DNA of 64,000 nt from Basidiobolus meristosporus CBS 931.73 (taxonomy: Eukaryota; Basidiobolomycota; Basidiobolomycetes; Basidiobolales; Basidiobolaceae). The position numbers and the translations under genes are program-made. Below the pieces are notes generated by a model. That model was not told the DNA's origin and did no database searches. It saw only the letters and a program-made list of their open reading frames with translations. Positions 24,246-35,631 of the stretch are shown here, piece after piece; position 1 is the first letter of the stretch, and every line of letters begins with the position of its first letter. The stretch spans positions 121,106 to 185,105 of the forward strand of contig MCFE01000074.1 of assembly GCA_002104905.1 (NCBI GenBank), read 5' to 3'.

Positions 24246-25244
24246 TTAGGGTGGCCACAACATGCTGTTGCGCAAGGACGGGGCAAACACCCAATCCTGG
24301 CGCAGTATCTTTACGGAATCTTGGACTTTGGATAAAAGCTCCAAGGGTTGAACCGTGATGTCCTCATCTGTGTTCTTCCGGAATCCATGGTGTTTAGGTA
24401 AAAGGCTCAAAAGATTGGGGTTGAGCCCAAAACTGAAGATCCAAATTAGTATCCATAACACCAGGGAAATATTGTAGCTGTTGAGGCATACAGGGATTTC
24501 CATCGAACGGGAAGATGGGCCGTAAAGATTCCTCTTGAATGTTGGCAGCCTCCGCTGCTGAGAATCAGTGGAAGATGGTCGACTGACACGATCTAACAAT
24601 GACTTGGTGAGCACTGCTGACTCGCCAAAGCCACCAACAAGGAAATTAGACATCACGGGTTGCTGTTGTAGCATAGGGTTTGCATTTAACTGCGATTGGA
24701 ATTGCGCTAACTGGGCAGTGAGGGCCTCCAGTTTCTTGGCAAGGTTTGACTTTTCGTCCTCAACTCTTTTCAGGCGCATCGATAAGTTATCATTTTGCTC
24801 TTTGAGAGTGTTGTTGGATTCTTCAAGTTCGGAGATATAGCGACGTTTTCTATCTCGCGATTCTTGAGCAGCCGCTCTATTTCTGATGACTCTCTCCTTA
24901 GCACGAGCATCTTTGTCAACGACCTCACTCTTACGTTTCCGGCCGGCTTTGCTAGCAGTCCGGACGACTGGCTCGGGGGACATCGGCTCTGACGAAACTG
25001 ATGAGCTCCGGGCAGGGGAAAGCGAGCCAGATCGCAGAGCGTTGTTCTCTACTTCATTATCTGGAGAGTGTGTTGGAGTCGGAGGGAGTGAGCCTTGAGA
25101 GGAACTGGGGAAATAGGAAGGCTGCGTAACAAGAGAGAAGGTTTGAAAAAAGTCAGTCTTGTCTGACGTCGCCACATCCACATCCTGTAGCAAAGGGCTG
25201 CCAAGAAAATTTGGCATCAAGGAGTTTGCTGGGATAGAGGACAT
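24246..25244 (-). CDS. bZIP transcription factor (Hac1/XBP1-like basic region) with C-terminal hydrophobic segment
   Basis: 332 residues from the Met at 25244 (MSSIPANSLMPN); the frame stays open 49 codons further upstream without good reason to start there. Residues about 112-195 hold a basic region and leucine zipper: ERVIRNRAAAQESRDRKRR followed by heptad leucines (SELEESNNTLKEQNDNL...RLKRVEDEKSNLAKKL). The NRAAAQxSRxRKR signature is that of Hac1/XBP1-type factors of the unfolded protein response. An N-terminal Ser/Pro-rich part resembles an activation region. Unusually, residues about 258-275 form a hydrophobic stretch (NISLVLWILIWIFSF) that could span or dock to a membrane, as in ATF6, plant bZIP60 or unspliced XBP1. 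About 57 residues follow it. I could not identify an Ire1-type intron with confidence. Confidence 0.82.
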   Translation of the reverse strand: MSSIPANSLMPNFLGSPLLQDVDVATSDKTDFFQTFSLVTQPSYFPSSSQGSLPPTPTHSPDNEVENNALRSGSLSPARSSSVSSEPMSPEPVVRTASKAGRKRKSEVVDKDARAKERVIRNRAAAQESRDRKRRYISELEESNNTLKEQNDNLSMRLKRVEDEKSNLAKKLEALTAQLAQFQSQLNANPMLQQQPVMSNFLVGGFGESAVLTKSLLDRVSRPSSTDSQQRRLPTFKRNLYGPSSRSMEIPVCLNSYNISLVLWILIWIFSFGLNPNLLSLLPKHHGFRKNTDEDITVQPLELLSKVQDSVKILRQDWVFAPSLRNSMLWPP

Positions 25245-25791
25245 GGCGACGTTAGAGGGGCGCGGGTGAGAGGGTTGGGGGATATGAGCAGCAAATGTGG
25301 GACTTTGCCGAATGTTGGTAACAAATGATATTCGGAGAGGAGGGAACGGGTGAAAAGAGCAGCTCTGGGTCTTTTGAGGAAAAATATACATGAATAACGG
25401 CGGTACATAGTGATTGGCTGACGGGATAACCTTCCCTTACGGCAGGGACCAAATGTACAATAGATGGTTATCATGGTAGCGGGCAACTCCTAATAGAGCA
25501 CAGAGCGAAGGTCCACCAATCAAAACGCTTGTGGGATCCACATGACATTTCTAGAAATCTACAAATACTGATACGTGCATAATATACGATCTCGAGATAA
25601 CCCTGAGATATCTTCCAATATGTTTAAATGTAGACGTGTTGAGGCTCATTGGGTCATCACGACATTAACTCATAACTTGTGGTTTAACTCTGGTTTGTCT
25701 TCAACATTTGTATATATATATTTATAGGTTCATGCAGGCTTAACTACACCAATCAATTGTGGAAGAGATAGATACATCTTAGAAACAACAT
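25245..25791. other. Upstream region of the bZIP gene, TMEM33 3' flank
   Basis: About 550 bases between two minus-strand genes, with an AT-rich TATATATATTTATA run near 25710. No coding feature supported. Confidence 0.45.
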
Positions 25792-26885
25792 TTAGTTGAC
25801 TTTGTTCGCTTTAGACAATGACTTGTTGCCCAACGAGATCACGCTATCCCGGAGGGTGGTGTAAACGCTTCCGACAAATGCTGGGATTTTCGGATTTGCG
25901 GTGGGTGGTAGGATCCATTTGTCCATACGGGTGCGAATTTCACCAAAAACGGTGCGAATGTGAGGGGAGGTCGCATATCGTAATCTTAAAAAGTTCCCGT
26001 AAAAGAGAACTGCCAATGGAGACAAGTTGAAGCTAGGATTGAGAAATGGGTTAGATGGTTCTGGTTAGACATTGGCTCATGTATGATGTAGTCTCACGTT
26101 AAGACCTCCATTAGAATGATGGACATGACTCCAAGGACCTCGATATGCGAAATAACCCCGATGCACTTCTCGTAGTACACGTTCTTGAAACTCTTGATGG
26201 ACTCGGACACTTGTTGGAAGATGCTCTTCGGCTGGCCGGGGGCTGTTGGCTGGTTAACGGATGGGATAAACGTTGGTAGGATTGCGGTGCGTACAAAGTC
26301 CACCACATGAAACGAAGAGTATACGCCGAATGGAACCAAGGTGACTAGAGCGGAGTTGTTAGGTCGTGCCATATAAAGCTACGCGTCTAATGGTACTTAC
26401 TGAAGACCGGAGACGAGAGCAACCATATCACCGCCATAATGAAATACTGGGCATTCTCGTCACTGACCAATTTTTGGAACAGTGTAGCATTGATCTGAGG
26501 AACCTATCATTGCGGTATACATATGGTGAGCTTGGCGAGGTTTCAGACCAAAATGATGAAACGATTGTTTACCCCATGTGTTTTCCACATAGTTATACCG
26601 TAACTAAGTATAGCACCCAGGTAGGCGATGTAGTACCATGGCTTCGAAGCATCATAACTGAACGGCCTCTTCAGAAAATAAATCAAGCTGGAGACCGTAA
26701 CTATGGCATGGCCTAGCCACCATACAAATCGGGCGTTCTACCAGCCAAGGTACAAATCAGTTAGTTGAATTCTACATGCAAATACAGGCGACAAGCAACC
26801 GCACCATAGTTAGTAGCTTGATCCTCTCCACAAGGGGTTGTGCTTGTAAAGCATTGGGTTTCCTGGAAGGCGTGTTGGTGGGCAT
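25792..26885 (-). CDS. TMEM33/Pom33-family ER and nuclear-pore membrane protein
   Basis: Five exons rebuilt on the minus strand: 26885-26805, 26737-26573, 26503-26401, 26344-26098 and 26032-25792, 278 residues, all phases closing, introns 56-69 nt with CTAAC branch sites. Members sit in the ER and nuclear envelope, shape tubules and support nuclear pore assembly. Family features include QPLVERIKLL then RFVWWLGHAIVTVSSLIYFL (first membrane helix), AYLGAILSYGITMWKT, YFIMAVIWLLSS, LVPFGVYSSFHVVDFVR, and the conserved end VLFYGNFLRLRYATSPHIR before a soluble tail. No single open frame covers the gene, so it is easily missed. Confidence 0.9.
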
Positions 26886-29104
26886 AGTGATTGGAAGATA
26901 GACTCGATGAATGCCGTTCGACCTAACGCAACGGTGTTAATAAAGGCCATCAGCTGCTGCTGATGATGATGTAGATCAACAATCCAACTGCCATTTTTTA
27001 GAATTGTGTTGGAAAACAGTCACTTGGATGTCATCGAACGTGACGAAGCACTAAAACCTCTAAATACATGCGCTCATTTAGATGAAATGCTTGATTAAAT
27101 GGTAGACGTAAGCACACTCTGGCCAGCACAGTCAGCCTATTCGAACCTATACCCGTCTATTTCCGTGCCCCCATCTCCATGCTGATACAAGGCCGCTTTA
27201 TGAGCATTTGATTCCTGTCTTAACCACAATCCAGCGTATGATACGTCATGTATTACTTCATGTTTACCCGTGGATGATGAATAAGCAACGGTACAGCATC
27301 GATTTTTCCGAGGCAGCGGGGCCAAGCTGGATGATGCATCTAATATTCTCATAGCAGTCATTCCTTAAAGCTTGGCTCTTATCTTAAAGTGAGGCTATCT
27401 TGTACCAGCGGTCACCAATCCATCCATCACTTGCGCCATCATCCATTCATCTCGGCTATCACAAGCTTTTCGAAGCCCTGCTACGTAGATATGGTTGTCA
27501 ACTGTGGTGAGCAATTAACCCGTGTGCAACATTAATGCAAGTGGATGATCCTAGAAGTAAGCAATATCAATCAAACTAGAATGGAGTTTAGTGATGAGCC
27601 ATGTGTTGACTTCATGGAGATGGTCGAATGGATTCCAACTGGTAGGATCCAGAATGCCCAATGCCCAATGCCAATATCCTATTAGAAATAAGGTTACAGC
27701 AAAGCATTTAATGCATTTCCAATCTCCCAGGGAGCGGTGTAACCGCGCTGGCTGACAATGTATTCCAGTTAACCTATTCCATCAGCACCTGAGTACCGGA
27801 TCGACTTACATCTGAAGTCGATTGCTTTGGAATGTTTCCCCAAGCCATAATTGGTAGTTTTGTCATAACTATGGTGAGGGAATGTTTAAACCAAACCAGG
27901 ACCAACCATTCTGTCAAACGAATGCCATATGTTGATTTTAGAACACATTGTGTACCATCTCTACGATTGGATTCCCCGTACCACAATAGATTCACTATCT
28001 CAACCTAAAGTGGCCAGAGTCCCATGATATCGGTCCACATTTCAGTGGGTTTTCCATAAACAGAAAGCCACCTTTTTCTCGCACCCAACAGGTGTTGGCA
28101 TCATTACTTTGGGGTGCCCTGGAAGCAGGCGCAATACCGCTACCCAATTGCTTAAATCAATCATGTGGAACCATCATGCCGCTTCATTAAAACAATGGAG
28201 TAATTTATAGCCTCGAATATTTCGAACATCCTGCTGGAACGAATGGCAAATATGGCAACCACATATGATTTATGCCAAGCAGCAATGTAAGATTGGTAGA
28301 TAAGTTCACCCAGCAGGTGTGCTATTCCGGGAAGGTAATACAGTCGAGTATTGACCAGAACAATTCCTTGATCGGCCAAGAGATCAGTGACCAGGCTACC
28401 TCCTCGCCCCCCAAGAGAGATTGGAGACCATCACCCACTTATCCGCCGCATCTCCCCTATGATATTTGTTTGTAAGGCCGCACCCCACGGATCTCGGGTT
28501 TCTCCGCAAGGGCACTTCGCTAGGGGCTTTCAGACATGGAAAAGTGGATGTTTGAGGTACATTCTAAAGCGAAATAAGCGCTTGATGGACTAGGGTGTCG
28601 CACGTCTGATTGGGGGAAGAGAGTCTCTTTGTCTAATCGGATGATGGAGATCAACGATTGGAGTACGCTGCCTTGACAAATATGGCTTGTGTCAATTTGT
28701 CCATATGGTGTCTACATGGTGTCTATATGCCGCCCCAACGTCATTGGTTGTCATTAAACTCGCTTGAGCTAGAGGTGAATAGGAGGCCATAGGGGGGCAA
28801 GATCCCTCCATATAGAGCACCCTTGGTGGGAGATTATCGTGATTTCGCGTTTATTTGATTCGCATACTAAGCAGATTATTGGATTGATTCGCATGTTAAG
28901 CATATCGGCCATGTCAAGTGCGAGAATCCGATTATTATGGCGATATTGGGCGATACTGAAAAGTTTTCTTCTGGCGGTCAATTATCATTCGAATAAGCTC
29001 TAATGGCTATTTCCTTTTTCGACGGGGTAGTATATGATTACCCAGTTGCTAATAATTGATTAAGTTTCACAAATAAGGGCATGATCACAGGCTACTCTTT
29101 CCAA
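26886..29104. other. Long intergenic region, no gene recognised
   Basis: About 2.2 kb between divergently transcribed TMEM33 (-) and the P-type ATPase (+). All frames are short and none resembles a known family. No tRNA, 5S or repeat was seen. It may hold regulatory DNA for both genes or an unrecognised noncoding RNA. Confidence 0.5.
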
Positions 29105-29112
29105 TATATAAG
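29105..29112 (+). promoter_or_regulatory. TATA box of the P-type ATPase gene
   Basis: TATATAAG about 175 bases upstream of the ATG at 29286; the following 5' leader is C/T-rich, as in many highly expressed fungal genes. Confidence 0.5.
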
Positions 29113-29285
29113 CCCAATGTAGGATTGGGTGGTAGTTCGTCTTCACCTTCGACCCGTTTCATACAGCCGCCTTTATCTGACAATCCTCCCGGTGTCTTTC
29201 ACTTCAACGGTGAACAGAACCTGATCGTTTATTTGGGTTCTCCGTCCTCGTTAAATTCTCGTACTCATCCTCAAATCTCGCAACA

Positions 29286-32200
29286 ATGTCTTCCGAAAAC
29301 CACAACGGCGCCCTTTCCGCCCACACTGAGGATGATCCAATGTCTACTGCCACTCACCACAGCAGGGTTGTGTTCCAGGATCTGGAGAAGCCTGCTCGTG
29401 TCAACGAGACCTTCAACCCTGTTCCTGCTGCCAGCCCACAAAAGCCTGAATCTCCCCCTCCCACATCCGAAAAAGCAACCTCCAAGAGTAAGAATGTTGA
29501 CATCACGGAGCACTTGATGACCATCGACGAGGTCTCTCAAAAATACTCCACTTTGGTGAACACCACCAAGCCAGCTGACAGCACTGGTATCTCCCAGGCA
29601 CAGGCTGCCAAGGGGCTTGTGGAGTATGGACCCAACGTTCTCACTCCTCCCAAAACAAAGCATCCTATTATCCTATATTTGGAGTGTGTAGCCGGTCTTT
29701 TCAACTTGTTGTTGATCCTCGCCGGTATCTTGCAATATGTTCTTTTGGCTATAGATCCCGTGGAGAACCAGGCCAACATCTATCTCGGCGCTATTCTTAT
29801 CGTTGTCGCTCTTCTCAACGCATTCATCGAGTTCTTCCAAATGCTCAAGAGTGCCGCCATTCTCGCATCTTTCTTGAACATGATCCCTGCCAAGTGTTTC
29901 GCTATTCGTGAGGGGAAGCTCGCTCAAATGTCTGCTGCCGAGCTGATTCCTGGTGATGTGGTATTCACTCGCATGGGTGACAAAATCCCTGCCGATCTTT
30001 TGATTTTCCACTCCTCCGACATGAAGGTCGACAACTCCTCCCTTACTGGTGAATCCGAGCCCCAGGCCCGTGTCCCCTTTAATGATCAGCGCAGCCCCCT
30101 TGAGGCTTCCAATATTGCCTTCAATGGTACTCTCGTCGTTGCCGGAGAGGGATATGGTATCGTAATCCGTACAGGTGACAACACTGTGTTGGGCCAAATT
30201 GCCGGGTTGACTCAGGGTGAAAAGAAGCGCAAGAGTCCCTTATCTCTCGAAATCGATAACTTTGTCAAGACCATTGCCGGTGTTGCGGCATTCACCGCCA
30301 TCGTTTTCTTCATCGTTGGCCAAGTATTGTACGGAAAAATCTCCTTCACTCTCAATTTCGCCATTGGTGTCTTCGTGGCGTTTGTTCCTGAGGGTTTGCC
30401 TGCCACTGTCACTATGCTCTTGACCATTGCCGCCAAGAGAATGGCCGCAGCCAACGTCTTGGTGAAAGACTTGAAGGGTGTTGAAACCTTGGGCGCCATT
30501 ACCCTCTTGGCTACTGACAAGACAGGTACTCTCACCAGAAATCAGATGACAGTGACCAATGTCTGGAGTGGTTTGGTGATGTACACTGCATTCCCATCCA
30601 GTGGCAATCCCGAAATTCCCCTGACTGCTGATGCCCCAGGTGTCGATGAGATCATGCACAATGCATCGCTCAACTCTAGAGCCAAGTTCGATCGTGTCGA
30701 TGTACCCATTGAGGAACGTCAAATCTTGGGCGATGCCACTGAATCTGGTCTTGTCCGGTTTGCTGCCAAGAACCTCAATGATTTCGACAATATTGCTGCC
30801 ACATACCCCAAGGTGTTCGAAATCCCATTCAACTCCGACAACAAATGGGCCATGACTATCCACGAGAAGGTTCACGCTAACGGCGATCTTACCCTCTTCA
30901 TCAAGGGTGCACCCGAGCGTATTCTGCGCTTATGTAGCACCATTTTGATCAATGGCGAGGCGATTCCATTGACACAGGAGCACAAGGATTTATACGACCA
31001 GACATACGCTTACATGGCCGGCAAAGGTCACCGTGTCTTGGCATTTGCTCAGCTTCTACTCCCAAGAGACCAATATCCTTTGGGAACCGAATTCACCAAG
31101 GAAAAGAAGAACTATCCTACCTCCGAGCTTTGCTTTGTTGGTTTGACTTCGTTGGAGGATCCACCCAAGCATGGTGTTCGTGAAGCGATTGGTAGCTGCC
31201 GTTCCGCTGGTATTCAAGTCATGATGGTTACTGGTGATCACCCTCTCACCGCCGAAGCCATTGGTAGAAAGATTAACATCATGCTTTCGGAAACGAAGGA
31301 GATGGTAGCAAAGAGAACCGGCCGCCCTATCGAGAGTATCCAAGAGCACGAGTACTCTGCTATTGTCATTCACGGAGAACAAATCGATTCGTTAACCGAG
31401 CAGGACTGGGACATCATTTTCTCCAAGAATGAAATCATTTTCGCTCGTACCTCGCCCAAGCACAAGCTGGAGATCGTGAGACATGCTCAGGCAATGGGCC
31501 ATATTGTCGGTGTGACCGGAGATGGTGTTAACGACTCCCCTGCTCTGAAGAAGGCTGATCTTGGTATTGCTATGAATCAATCCGGCTCTGACGTCTCCAA
31601 GGAGGCTGCCGCCATGATCTTGCTTGATGATAACTTTGCCTCGACCGTGAAGGGTGTCAACGAGGGCCGTCTTATTTTCACCAATTTGAAGAAGTCCATC
31701 CAGTATACCATTACCCACAGTACTCCCGAAATTCTGCCCAACCTGCTGTACATTATTGTTCCCCTTCCACTCCCCTTGTCCGCCATTCTCATTCTTGTGA
31801 TCGATCTCGGCTTCGAAATGTTTGCCGCCTTGTCTTACGCCTGGGAGTATCCCGAAACCAAGAGTGGTTTGATGAAGTTGCCGCCCCGTAAGCCCGTTAC
31901 TGTACGCTCCGTTGCTCGCCTTAGAAGACAGCTGTCCAGACGTCCTCAATCCCATACGGATATTGAATCCGGGGCCGAGTTCAAGCCATCCAAGTTCAGT
32001 TTGTTCAAACATAGCATTACCGAAAAATTCACCTCCCAATACTGGGTGGAGATGTTTGAGGAGACTGACGATGAGGTGTTGGTCGATGCCGGTGTTCTTT
32101 CTTGGGGCTACCTCGAAGCAGGAATGATCGAATTCGTGGGAGCCATCCTCTCGTACTTCCTCGTTTTGTGGTTCGAGTTCAACATCTCGCCTAGCGAAGC

Positions 32201-32687
32201 TCGTAACATGCAGAAGAACAATTGCTTCCAAAAGGACTCTGACCCATATACCCTTACCAACGGCACTGTACTTGATGCCACGCAACAGAAGGAGGCGCTG
32301 AGCCAAGCTCAGAGTATCTACTACCTTTCGGTCATGATCATGCAATGCTTCAACTTGTTCGCTTGCAAGTGTCGTATCAGACTTCCATTTGGTAAATATA
32401 TGTTCAAGAACAAGATGTCCTTCATCGGATTGACCATCGGTGCCGCTATCGCTCTTCTCGTGGTCTACGTTCCGCCATTCAACGTCGTGTTCGGTACCTC
32501 TTATCACCTTAGCCCCAAGTGGTGGCTCGTATCGGTCGGATTCGGCATCCTTCTGTTCTTCTACTCTTGTGTTCGTAGAATCATCGCCAGAAAGAGAAAG
32601 CCCATCTCTTGGAATCCAGATATCGTTGGACTCCAGATGTATCCTACCGTCAGAACCGTCAAGTCCACCGGCACCACCGGAAAGTAA
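29286..32687 (+). CDS. P-type ATPase, type IIC (Na+/K+-ATPase alpha-like)
   Basis: Intronless 1133-codon gene. P-type IIC pumps exchange Na+ or H+ for K+ across the plasma membrane; such genes occur in scattered fungi, mainly early-diverging ones. The actuator-domain LTGES is at residues 253-257, PEGLPATVT in TM4 near 363, the phosphorylated aspartate in DKTGTLT at 411, and the hinge motif TGDGVNDSPAL from 744. About ten membrane segments are visible. No beta subunit is seen nearby. Unusual: the cytoplasmic loop after TM6 (about residues 862-945) is enlarged by a basic, Ser/Arg-rich stretch absent from animal alpha subunits, and a ~100-residue Pro/Ser-rich N-tail precedes the first helix. Codon use is strongly biased, suggesting high expression. 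Exact ion pair cannot be read from the sequence. Confidence 0.93.
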   Translation: MSSENHNGALSAHTEDDPMSTATHHSRVVFQDLEKPARVNETFNPVPAASPQKPESPPPTSEKATSKSKNVDITEHLMTIDEVSQKYSTLVNTTKPADSTGISQAQAAKGLVEYGPNVLTPPKTKHPIILYLECVAGLFNLLLILAGILQYVLLAIDPVENQANIYLGAILIVVALLNAFIEFFQMLKSAAILASFLNMIPAKCFAIREGKLAQMSAAELIPGDVVFTRMGDKIPADLLIFHSSDMKVDNSSLTGESEPQARVPFNDQRSPLEASNIAFNGTLVVAGEGYGIVIRTGDNTVLGQIAGLTQGEKKRKSPLSLEIDNFVKTIAGVAAFTAIVFFIVGQVLYGKISFTLNFAIGVFVAFVPEGLPATVTMLLTIAAKRMAAANVLVKDLKGVETLGAITLLATDKTGTLTRNQMTVTNVWSGLVMYTAFPSSGNPEIPLTADAPGVDEIMHNASLNSRAKFDRVDVPIEERQILGDATESGLVRFAAKNLNDFDNIAATYPKVFEIPFNSDNKWAMTIHEKVHANGDLTLFIKGAPERILRLCSTILINGEAIPLTQEHKDLYDQTYAYMAGKGHRVLAFAQLLLPRDQYPLGTEFTKEKKNYPTSELCFVGLTSLEDPPKHGVREAIGSCRSAGIQVMMVTGDHPLTAEAIGRKINIMLSETKEMVAKRTGRPIESIQEHEYSAIVIHGEQIDSLTEQDWDIIFSKNEIIFARTSPKHKLEIVRHAQAMGHIVGVTGDGVNDSPALKKADLGIAMNQSGSDVSKEAAAMILLDDNFASTVKGVNEGRLIFTNLKKSIQYTITHSTPEILPNLLYIIVPLPLPLSAILILVIDLGFEMFAALSYAWEYPETKSGLMKLPPRKPVTVRSVARLRRQLSRRPQSHTDIESGAEFKPSKFSLFKHSITEKFTSQYWVEMFEETDDEVLVDAGVLSWGYLEAGMIEFVGAILSYFLVLWFEFNISPSEARNMQKNNCFQKDSDPYTLTNGTVLDATQQKEALSQAQSIYYLSVMIMQCFNLFACKCRIRLPFGKYMFKNKMSFIGLTIGAAIALLVVYVPPFNVVFGTSYHLSPKWWLVSVGFGILLFFYSCVRRIIARKRKPISWNPDIVGLQMYPTVRTVKSTGTTGK

Positions 32688-32996
32688 ACCCTTACGTCCC
32701 CATCACCACGCGTGGCCTTTAGATAACTGGTCCCACTTCATTCCATCCTTCACTCTTCCCATAATTCTACCCATGTAATTTTATAATCGATATTTATAAA
32801 GAAAATATTATGAAACTTGGATTTAACGAATGATTCTTTGTTGGTGTGGAGATGTTGAACAGATGGCGATATTTACGCTACAGCCCACTTAACATGACGT
32901 CCATATTAGGCTCACCAATTTTGGTGGCATGGCGAGGACCATGCCAATAGGATTCTTATTCTGTCTTAAGCAGGCTCTCCCCTTACCTAGGATAAC

Positions 32997-35631
32997 ATGA
33001 CTGAGAACGCAGCTTTCAAACTCCTTGCCAATTTAGAGACACCAGAATCATGCTTGGAGCTACGCATTTCCTGCAAGTAACGTACCCACTTCGAGTTGTA
33101 TTGTACAGTGGTCGGTTTAGTAAAGTGAAGCTTCCCTAGAAAACTAGCCAAGATGGACCTTTGCTTTCCGTCCGACCCGGTGGTCGTGTGCCAGGTGCTC
33201 AAGGAGGGCGCTTGGCAGGAGGTTGGCCGGACGGAGTACATCCATAACGATTCCAACCCAAAGTTCACCACTGCCTTCCGGCTGGAATACCGGTTCGCCA
33301 CCGCGTTGCCGGTCAGGTTCAACGTATACGACTTCGACAAGCGCACCAGCTCGCTAGAGAAGGCGGAATTCATAGGGAGCCTTCAGACCACGCTCTCGGA
33401 AATCGGTGAGTACTAGGGTTTTCAAACTTGCTCCCATGCGTAGCTGGTACTCACCGTAAGCGCTTCAGTCAGTGCCCCCAGTTCCATCCTGGAAGGGCCT
33501 TTGGCCAACCCCAAAATCTCGAACCCCGGATTCATCCGAGTGGTGGCAGAGGAGACACTGGATTACAAAGACGTACTAAGGTAGGCTACTTGGGGCACTC
33601 CCCTCGACACAAGAACGCTCAGTAACCCGCTTCTTTGAAACAGCTTCCACCTGAGCGGGAAGGAATTGAAGAAGCCGGTTTGGATACACGGGAGAGTACC
33701 GGAGGGCCATACCGGGCACTAACGCTTTCTCTGGATGTAGGGGATCTTCTCTCGGTGTAAATTCTTCTATAGAATCAGTCGCTTTCAAGAGGGTGAGTCG
33801 GTTGCGTGGATTTCCCGGACCCCTACGAATCACTAATATTCCTCCCCAAGATGGTAGCTACGCACTGGTGTATCAGAGCGAGGTCCAGCATAAATCCGTC
33901 AACCCTGGGTGGGCCCCCGCATCTGGTTTGTCTCCCGCTTCCGTGTCGGGCCAATCCAGCCATTACTGACCATCTCTCTTAGTACCGGTCGTTCATATCT
34001 GTAACCGAGATTATGAAAGGCCGCTGTTGGTTGAAGTCATGGACTGGAGTAGATTTGGCAGTACGGTCGAATGATGTCACAAGGAGCCGTTCCCAATCCT
34101 AACATGGTTGAACCTCTCTAGAACATTCCCTGGTTGGCTACTGTAGTACTACGGTTCACGACCTCATGGCCGCCATTGGTTCCGAGCTATTGCTCAGCAA
34201 CGCCCACGACAAGAAAGGCGGATTGCACGGGAAGGTGTATGTGAGCGCATGTAGAATCGAGAAAAGTGAAACGTAAGGGCTTCGGTGTTTCCCTCTCACT
34301 TCCATGCGTGATTTGACTAATCACCCCACCCCGCAGCTTCCTCGATTATCTCCATGCCGGGGCTCAGCTGAGTATGACGGTGGCCATCGATTTCTCCAAG
34401 TCCAACGGTACAGTTGCAGTTGTGCTCAACCCATCCGCATCGTGCTGATCGTTTGAGACGTCAGGTGACTTTGGAAATCCCGCGTCGTTGCATTACCTTT
34501 CCAACTCTCGGCAAAACTCCTATCAAGAAGCCTTACGAGCCATTGGTATCCTGTTCAGCTTACTTTCCATCAACGGCGCACAGAAACTCATGCATCATTG
34601 TAGGAGGGGTCCTCGAGCCTTACGATTCGGATCGCAAGTTTCCCGTAAGTAAGCGGTGATGCTAAACAACGGTGCAGACGCTGATTCACCACGGCTTAGG
34701 TGTATGGGTTTGGTGGCGCTTTACCCGATGGGTCCAACCCACCGTTCTTTGCTCTGAATGGAAATGCTGTCAAGGTACGCGAGTAGTCAGGTATCCTACA
34801 GACTGTGGTACCAATCTTTGTTATGCATGCAGCCAGAGGTTGTTGGGACTCGGGGGATTCTCAGTGCCTATGAAAACGCCGTTAACGACATCATTCCAAT
34901 TGAACCAACTCGCCTAGCTCCAGTGAGTACATTGTGGGCTACGTTGTTCCCCGCTCTAGCATCTAACACATCAATAGGTGATCCATTCAGTATGCGATAA
35001 AATCAGTCAAGGCCTAGCCATCCCTTCTGTAGGAGGTGCACAGAACTACCATGTCCTAGTGGTGGTCACCGACGTAAATGTCGCCATATTTTCTTGCGTC
35101 TCTCAGCTACTTACTCGAAACTTAGGGACAGATTGATGACATGGAGGAGTCTGCCAAGGCGGTCATTCGTGGCTCTAAACTCCCGTTGAGCATGATTATT
35201 GTGGGGATTGGAAAGCAGAACTTCGATGGGATGGACCTCTTGGATGCCGATGACAATGTATTGGAGGTAGGTGGATCTTGACAATCAACATCCGGGCGAC
35301 CGCCGTTAATCAGATAATGTACAGGTCCATGGCGAGGTGGCAGAGAGGTAAGGTTGTTTCCTTGAATAGCTATGCATGGCATTGACCATTACGGATAATA
35401 GAGACATAGTCCAGTTTGTTCCTATCCGTGAGCTTACTAGCGGCGATCTCAGCAAGTTAACCGAAGAGGTCAGTTACTTTGTACACCCCCAAACTGGCAT
35501 GCCATCAACGCCTCTTCCTTCTTCAGGTATTACGGGAGATTCCTTCACAGTACATGAAGTATATGAAGAGCCATAACGTCAAGCCGATCCCCGTGGTAGA
35601 TCCAAAGAGGTCTGATTGGAGGCTGTACTAA
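32997..35631 (+). CDS. Copine (C2A-C2B-vWA, calcium-dependent phospholipid binding)
   Basis: Eighteen exons, 551 residues, every phase closing: 32997-33076, 33140-33405, 33469-33580, 33644-33695, 33741-33792, 33851-33925, 33983-34060, 34122-34272, 34337-34407, 34465-34545, 34604-34644, 34700-34774, 34833-34922, 34978-35073, 35126-35266, 35325-35347, 35402-35468, 35527-35631. Copines are cytosolic proteins that move to membranes on Ca2+ rise. C2A spans exons 1-2 (LELRISC, SNPKFTTAF, VYDFDK), C2B exons 4-8 (YQSEVQHKSVNPGW, VEVMDWSRFG), and the copine-type vWA domain exons 9-18 (VAIDFSKSN, VYGFGGALPDGS, SAYENAVNDI, LVVVTD, LPLSMIIVGIG, DIVQFVPIREL). Exons of 23-52 nt and 17 introns in 2.6 kb are striking next to the intronless neighbours. 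Confidence 0.94.

Noticed and set aside
26366-26716. 116-codon plus-strand frame
   Set aside because: Overlaps TMEM33 exons on the other strand, which have far better support.
30240-32507. Long antisense frames (211 and 371 codons) inside the P-type ATPase gene
   Set aside because: They mirror the strongly biased codons of the sense gene and resemble no family; antisense shadows.
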